Shown: positions 54,101 through 58,561 of the stretch, piece by piece | How positions within the stretch are numbered: position 1 is the first letter of the stretch | How the letters are laid out: every line of letters starts with the position of its first letter | Source of the DNA: Ectocarpus siliculosus | Taxonomy: Eukaryota; Sar; Phaeophyceae; Ectocarpales; Ectocarpaceae | Reading direction: 5' to 3' | Assembly: GCA_000310025.1 (NCBI GenBank) | Contig: FN648970.1 | Coordinates: 80,732-139,292 of the forward strand | DNA length: 58,561 bases | Program-made: the position numbers and the translations under genes | The notes under the pieces: model-generated | What the model saw: only the letters and a program-made list of their open reading frames with translations | Told to the model about the DNA's origin: nothing | Database searches by the model: none

Positions 54101-57100
54101 CCTCCATCGCCCCATAGCCAGTCGTTTCTCTTGTGGGGACCGAGAAGTTAGCCCCGCCACTACCACCGTCATGTCTGCTGCTGGCATTTGCGAGCACAGC
54201 CAGCGGCTCCTGCTCCGCCTGCTGATGCTCGCTCGCGCCTGGCAACAGGCCGCCGGCTCTGTGGAAGAGTCGACCCCGGCCGCCGTCGGCCCCGTAGACC
54301 CCTGTGCTCGTCGTCGTCGTCGTGCCCCCGGCTGACCTTGTTCTCGCCAGCGACTGAGCTAGGGGTGATGATCTTCCTTGAGGAGAAGCCCCCCCCTGCT
54401 GCTGTGAGGATGTCGACATGGGGGAGGGCCCGGGCAGTACCGACGAGGGCGCAGCCACCGCCGCTGTTGCCGAGGATGATCGGTAGACCGCTCCGGATCT
54501 ATTGAACACCGGGCTCAAGATGTCCCCGCAGGGGCTCATGGCACCCACAGCAGTGGTCCCTTCGCCGCTGGGCTTGACATGCGCAGCGGCTTTCAGGTAC
54601 GTCTGCTGCTGCTGCTGCTGCTGCGGCGGCGGCGGCGGCGGGTGCCCGACACTTCTGGTGGAATGGTTGCTGTCGTCGTAGACGTTGCCGAAGATGCCGG
54701 TGGCGGGAGCCCCGGCGTTGGGGGTCGCGGGTAGGTCGGTGCCCCACACGATGCCGTCCTTAACGTCAGACAAGATTTGCACCGCGGAGCCGAAAAAGAT
54801 GTAGCCCTGCGTGTTTTGCATGCACGTGGGTTTTCCCGCGAGAGGCGCGCGCATAGGACAGCAGTATCGAACGAGCAAACGACAGCGGAGGGGAGAGAGA
54901 AAAAGGTCAGCATCGGAATGAGAGGGGGGAGGGGGGGAAGGGCGCAGAGAAATAGATTACCAGAGACAGACAGACAGACAGAAGAACATAGTGCCGTTGA
55001 AAAGAGCAGATTCACTACCTCGCAAGTTGTGAATTTCAAGCAATAGATAGGGGGAGCGGCGAAAAAAGTATGGGAAAGGGCGCGAAGGGCGGGGGCGCCA
55101 TCGGCAGTCAAACTTTGCGAGCCTTCGGCGTTAGAGAATCTACCTGGTTCTGCAACGTAGCAGGGTCCAACCCTTCTGTTTGATTGGAGATAATGTATGC
55201 GCCCTAGAAAGGCAACACGCAGGAAAAAGAGACAACAAGCGTGTGCTTCAACCTCACATAAACAAACGTGAGCTGTTGGTTGGACTGCTTTCGCAAAGAA
55301 AACCAGTACTCCGAGTATATACATACATATATATTGTCTTCACTTCAAAGCAGCGCTCACAGCACTAGTGCCGTTTTCTCCAATCCGTGGTCACATTGAA
55401 GAGCCCCTCTCTACCCTCCCCTCCTGCGGTACGTTGCCTTCGATTCTTTAGCGAGAAGAATTCAGCGCTCTCTTCCCTCTGTGTACACACGAACTAGCGC
55501 TCTCCACTAGGCCAGGGGCGGAAGCGAGAGAAAGACTCACTTTGCAAGAAAAGCTCGCTTCCGCCGGGATTCGAACCTCTGACCTGACCTCTAGAAGGTT
55601 TCGAGGATACCAAGTAAACCACCGGGGCGCCCGGTTATACTAGAAAAAAGAGACCCGGCAGGGGATACGCAGACCCTTACCCTAACCCAACCGCCAACTT
55701 TACCGCTCTCATAGTTTGCCCAGAGTGATTGCTTACTTGGAAAACCTGCGCAGACTACTGTTCTTTGATTTATTGCATATACCTGTAGCTCGAGGACCAC
55801 CGTCTGCTCCTGGTGGGCCTTGAGGATCACGCGCTCCTCGAACGTCCGCATGACGGTGCTCGCCTTCACACGTGTCTTCATCACCGCGGGAACCTGGGAT
55901 CAGGAAAACAAGATGGGAGAGAAGGAGAAAAAATGACCGTTCGTCCTTTCGGAGATAGACATGAGAACACAATAAGAAAAATATGAAGAAGAAAACGCAC
56001 CCAAAAATAGAAAAAGAACGGAAAAGAACGAAGAAAACGACCTGTCTTCCTTTCGGAGATGAACATGGAACCAAAAGAAAACACACACACACACACACAC
56101 AAACGGAAAAGAAGGGAAAAATATGACCCATCGTTCTTTCGGAGATGGAAGAGCGTGACGGCACCCACGAAAAATATTCTGCCAAGGATTTTGAGTCGCT
56201 TAAGGAAGGGGGGCGAAGAAGACTTGGGAAAAGATCACCAACACTCTTGTTCGTATGAAACACATGATGGGAGAAGGGTAACAATCGACCCACAGAAAAA
56301 CGGGCCGGAAACGAAACGAAAACTATGGAAACTCCACCGCGGAACTTGGTGAAGTCGTGCCTAGTTTGTCTCTGTGCGCGCCCCTTGCCCCCCTTACCAG
56401 CCACGAGTTTCCGTCAACAACGATGCCAGAGATATAGACAGGTAGAGAAATAAGAAGATAGAGAGAGAGAAAGGGGAGAGATACGACAGACTAGGTGCTG
56501 GTGGCTCTTGCATGCCTGCGTCACACACACACCCCACGGCATCTTCCAACCAACCCATCACCCGTGCCATCTTCCATCACCTGCGCGTACGTGACGGTGA
56601 AGCCGAGCGCGGCGAGTACGAGCCCGACGACCAAACCCTTCTCCACGCCCCAGGCCTGGATCGAGCCGTACGTCGCCAGGCACACCAGGTACTCGGCTGG
56701 CATCATCCTACCCCCCCCGACCCGAACGTGGAAAGACGCGATAGATCACAGAGACATGGTCAGCTGGCTGTTTGACGTCCTTTGTCGTGCGTGTCAATCA
56801 TCTCAACAACCCCGGCCGGGACGTGGAACAACAACACGGCCACGGCCGAAGGTATCAAGCGTGCAGCAGTACCTTATAGCTGGAGGTAAAATCAAGCCCA
56901 CCCTAACTTACCAGTTGATTATCAGCCAGCAGGAAGGGCACCCGTCGCCGACAGTAGAGGGTGGAGGGGCGTGCTCTTATGTATTGCCTTACGGTTAGAC
57001 CATTGACCACGCGCCCTCGAGAGGGCGGAGCATTGTTCCAACAGGACCGATCACCGATGGCCAATCGTTCATTCCTGCTTTGCCAAAGGTGGCTCAAAAA

Positions 57101-58561
57101 TGTCTTCCCTACTCTATCCTTCCTATCGGTATCACTTCCCGCCTTTTCAACCCACTTCCCATGCCCCAATACAGCTACGGTCTTCTCCTGGCCATTCCAT
57201 GCCACAAACATCTCCCTGTACGTTCCTTCTACGTTTCCCAGCTCAGTAATCTACACTTCCTCTCCTATAACTTGACATGCCGAAACTACATGAACACGGC
57301 CTTCGCACTCGGAGCCGCAATCACATTTGAACTTGTCGTCTTCATCGCCTTCCTTCCTAAATCTTCGTCTACGTTCCCGAAGGCCAATGTCCCCGGTCCT
57401 AAATTTGACGTTCAGCTTTGTCCCTTCATCCAATGGTCCATGTAGGTACCTGTTCCTTCTTTCAACATTCCGTACACTTCTAGACACTCCTTTCCCTTGG
57501 TTCCTTTGGCTAGATTCTGTTATTCTCTCTCTGCCAAAGCAACATACATCTTCTCCTTGAACCCCTCTTGACCTTTCGTTTCCAGCGTTTCACCGTCAAT
57601 TTCGAACTCCTTCCATACGTCATCTACAGCCTTGTCCCACTCCGTGCGCTGTCTACCCCTCTTCTTCTTTGCCTTCTTCACCTCCCAAGCTATCCTCGGC
57701 AACCTCTCCTCTCCCATGCCGCGCATGCGATACTGCCATTTTAGCTTCTTTGCATCTCTTCCCGATCGTAGGGATTGAATCCCCAGCTCTGCCCTGACGG
57801 CTGCATTACTTGTGCGCTTGGAACATCCTAGGATTATTTTCGCTGATTTCATCTGCGTCGCCTCGAGCTCTTTGACTACCTTGTTATTTCCTTTCCACTA
57901 CTTCTCCGGCGTACTCTAGCGGTAGTAGAACAAGGGGGGGCACTAACTTGCGAACCCACCCTCAACCAGAAACCCACCCAAAACCCGGCAAATCATAGGA
58001 CAGGAAGACAAACCGCACAGCAACCCGCTACCCAAAACAAAACCCATACGCAAAATACATACGCGGGGCACGGCGTCTTACCAAACGCCGAACGCCACCC
58101 GATCCAGTGCTCCGCCGGCTTCCTCACACCCACCCGCCACAGCACGCCACGCAACTCTTTACCAACACCCCCAACCTAGAACCTGACCACACAATCAGCA
58201 ACAGACTGAGTGGAAACCTCGATCTCGTTTTCCGGCAATCTATTCAACCATTCTTGCCGACACCACGCACAACTCTCTACCGACATCCCCAACCCAGGTC
58301 GATCTCACCACACACCCAGCAGCAAACGGTCTCACCTCACCCTGGCCTGCCACAGCCACTCGACCATGAGGTCGACCGCGATGAGAACCAGCAGGGCGCC
58401 GAAGAAGCACCTGGGCGGGAAGCTGATGACGCTGGCGGGCGATGCCGCCACGCCGACGAGCATGACGAACGATGTCGCGCTCGCCACCCGGGTGTCGACG
58501 CCTATCTCGGTAGGGACGATGGCGGTTGACGGGAGCCGGGGGGGGGGGGGGGGGGGGGGGG
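48050..58561 (-). CDS. SulP/SLC26 transporter with STAS and CNB-like domains (5' partial)
   Basis: Eleven exons, read leftwards: 58537-58336 (enters from the window edge), 56707-56581, 55893-55783, 54806-53958, 53665-53489, 52929-52769, 52227-51821, 51064-50982, 49704-49543, 48596-48435 and 48199-48050. Phases agree at every junction and all introns are GT-AG. About 863 residues are visible. SulP proteins move sulfate or other anions across membranes; the family has a transport domain and a cytosolic STAS domain. Here the last membrane segments, the STAS domain with a very long insertion, a linker, and a cyclic-nucleotide-binding-like domain follow in order. I recall such SulP-CNB fusions in algae and stramenopiles. 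The substrate is not determined. The start codon and most membrane helices lie outside the window. Confidence 0.9.
48435..49704 (-). CDS. Cyclic-nucleotide-binding-like domain
   Basis: Exon 49704-49543 has FFRREHVVAGAVLADYG and VYFIGSGSVELQ, the first half of a CNB beta-roll. Exon 48596-48435 has GGTFGEVGFFLRTPEAF, then AVAREPCHLHTLDRAGM. Both are 54 codons, phase 0 at each end. The phosphate-binding cassette keeps FGE, but the Arg that normally follows the Pro (TPRA in binders) reads TPEAFRA here. It may not bind cAMP or cGMP, or may use the Arg two residues later. It could serve as a structural regulator. Confidence 0.85.
48690..48900. repeat. LINE 3'-tail remnants in intron
   Basis: The phrase TTAGACCATTGACC, with CCTCGAGAGG and GGAGTACTGTTCC, at about 48827-48885 closely matches 56991-57035 in the LINE fragment and has the same orientation. 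A weaker relative (TTGGACCATTGATCTCGCGTC) lies at 48695-48715. Confidence 0.6.
50405..50916. repeat. Tandem duplication of about 255 bp in SulP intron
   Basis: Copies at about 50405-50659 and 50660-50916 share ACGGGGGGAGGAAAA, GCCTCCAGATCGT, GGCGAAAGGTGCAAC and TCTACAAACATGACC, ending in a GCACAGCT word. Divergence is moderate, so the duplication is not recent. Confidence 0.8.
50982..51064 (-). CDS. Short linker exon
   Basis: Twenty-seven full codons with NPLVVGDVGSLQFILEDYL, a helix-like stretch linking the low-complexity region to the CNB-like domain. The acceptor GTGTGCAG and donor CCAG then GTGCGTTG are good. Phase agreement on both sides is the main support. Confidence 0.8.
51536..51790. 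repeat. Two tandem units of about 125 bp in SulP intron
   Basis: Units near 51536-51664 and 51665-51790 share CTGGAACAA-like starts, GAGTCCGTGACA, TCGACCCTC and repeated CGGAGCCCCCTCT words. Confidence 0.7.
51821..52929 (-). CDS. STAS domain, second half, and linker
   Basis: Exon 52929-52769 gives VGVDATAARSCFLML and VHVVFSGTTRKVQALLR, the STAS helix and strand. Exon 52227-51821 starts with SLDTALEWSEEMMLDERRE, the end of the STAS fold, then runs into a low-complexity linker rich in Gly, Pro, Ala and Glu. In bacterial anti-sigma antagonists a Ser at the VxxxDSxG position is phosphorylated; here the position reads DAT, so simple phospho-regulation of that kind is not indicated. The junction between the two exons splits a Ser codon. 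Confidence 0.88.
53489..55893 (-). CDS. STAS domain, first half, with large insertion
   Basis: Exon 55893-55783 carries the linker from the membrane domain (STVMRTFEERVILKAH) and the first STAS strand (TVVLELQ). Exon 54806-53958 continues with GYIFFGSAVQILSDVK and then about 265 residues of Gly/Ser/Ala-rich sequence with a Pro-Gln tract. Exon 53665-53489 resumes with RVILDFSNV, the next STAS strand. The insertion of about 310 residues sits where SLC26 proteins carry their variable intervening sequence, but is several times longer than usual. The stretch is GC-rich. Confidence 0.85.
55556..55640 (-). repeat. tRNA-like sequence (tRNA pseudogene or SINE head)
   Basis: On the minus strand, GGTGGTTTACTTGG resembles a pol III A box and GGTTCGAATCC is a perfect B box about 50 bases later, but the acceptor, D and T stems do not pair well. 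It lies in an intron of the SulP gene. A functional tRNA is unlikely; a decayed tRNA or tRNA-derived SINE is favoured. Confidence 0.4.
56084..56101. repeat. (CA)n microsatellite
   Basis: About nine CA repeats inside an intron of the SulP gene. Confidence 0.85.
56581..58537 (-). CDS. SulP membrane-domain exons (last helices)
   Basis: Exon 58537-58336 includes PTEIGVDTRVASATSF and the hallmark FFGALLVLIAVDLMVEWLW of late SulP helices. It ends before GTGAGACC; a donor four bases earlier in the same GTGAGGTGAG word would break the phase. Exon 56707-56581 adds AEYLVCLATYGSIQAWG and GLVVGLVLAALGFTV, the last membrane helix. The join forms an Arg codon. The acceptor of the second exon (GGGGGGGTAG) has an unusual G-rich tract instead of pyrimidines. 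Confidence 0.88.
56940..57870 (-). mobile_element. LINE (non-LTR retrotransposon) 3' fragment
   Basis: Three minus-strand pieces in nearby frames look like the end of a LINE polyprotein. These are KSAKIILGCSKRTSNAAVRA with KLKWQYRMRGMGEERLPRI, a zinc-binding type stretch (FKCDCGSECEGRVHVVSAC), and KTVAVLGHGKWVEKAG with LSHLWQSRNERLAIGDRS. The 5' part with the RT core is missing, typical of truncated insertion. It lies in the same orientation as the host SulP gene, within the intron between exons 58336 and 56707. I recall very similar LINE tails in many brown-algal loci. Confidence 0.75.
58538..58561. repeat. G homopolymer at right edge
   Basis: Twenty-four G residues end the window and cut the SulP exon. 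This is probably an assembly artefact, as at the left edge. Confidence 0.8.

Noticed and set aside
1-58561. CRISPR arrays, bacterial operons, integrons or ribosome-binding sites
   Set aside because: The window is intron-rich eukaryotic DNA. Tandem arrays here lack regular spacers, and no bacterial gene layout was seen.

Overview
This window looks like nuclear DNA of a photosynthetic stramenopile, most likely a brown alga of the Ectocarpus type. The reasons are many short exons with good GT-AG junctions, secreted NHL/EGF proteins, a SulP transporter fused to a cyclic-nucleotide-binding domain, TTAGGG-type interstitial telomere repeats, and abundant Ty1/copia and LINE debris. This is recognition from memory; no search was run. 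All gene models were built by hand from splice sites, reading-frame phase and protein patterns. Long G runs at both edges look like assembly artefacts.

Left part (1 to 27.5 kb). The first 4.3 kb hold only repeats: a telomere-like tract, a 38-bp inverted repeat and a tandem array. One large + strand gene then runs to a TGA ending at 27517. Its firm part has 34 exons (7284-27517) whose phases join into one open frame of 1970 codons. Four candidate upstream exons (4353-7174) also join in phase, giving about 2286 residues. The predicted protein has an N-terminal hydrophobic signal, a Cys-containing region, a six-bladed NHL propeller with an LCCL-like domain inserted before its last blade, about thirteen EGF-like repeats alternating with Tyr/Trp-rich modules, a single C-terminal membrane helix and a short basic tail. 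It looks like a large cell-surface receptor or adhesion protein. Three of its introns appear to start with GC.

Middle part (27.5 to 48 kb). This is repeat-rich. It has a cluster of nested direct and inverted repeats (30.2-32.0 kb), a lone signal-peptide-like exon at 33439, a complete but broken Ty1/copia element on the minus strand (34073-41242) with 331-bp LTRs and a GGTGC target duplication, an 850-bp long-inverted-repeat element (41789-42639), and a 1.43-kb TA-flanked element with terminal inverted repeats (43734-45163). The TA element sits inside a GGCGGTA-rich dispersed repeat whose uninterrupted relative lies at 41.5-41.7 kb.

Right part (48 kb to the end). A minus-strand SulP/SLC26-type transporter gene enters from beyond the right edge and ends at 48050. 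Eleven exons are visible: the last membrane segments, a STAS domain split by an insertion of about 310 residues, a linker, and a cyclic-nucleotide-binding-like domain. Its introns carry a LINE 3' fragment, other LINE-tail remnants, two tandem duplications and a tRNA-like sequence.

The two main genes are convergent and show no obvious functional link.
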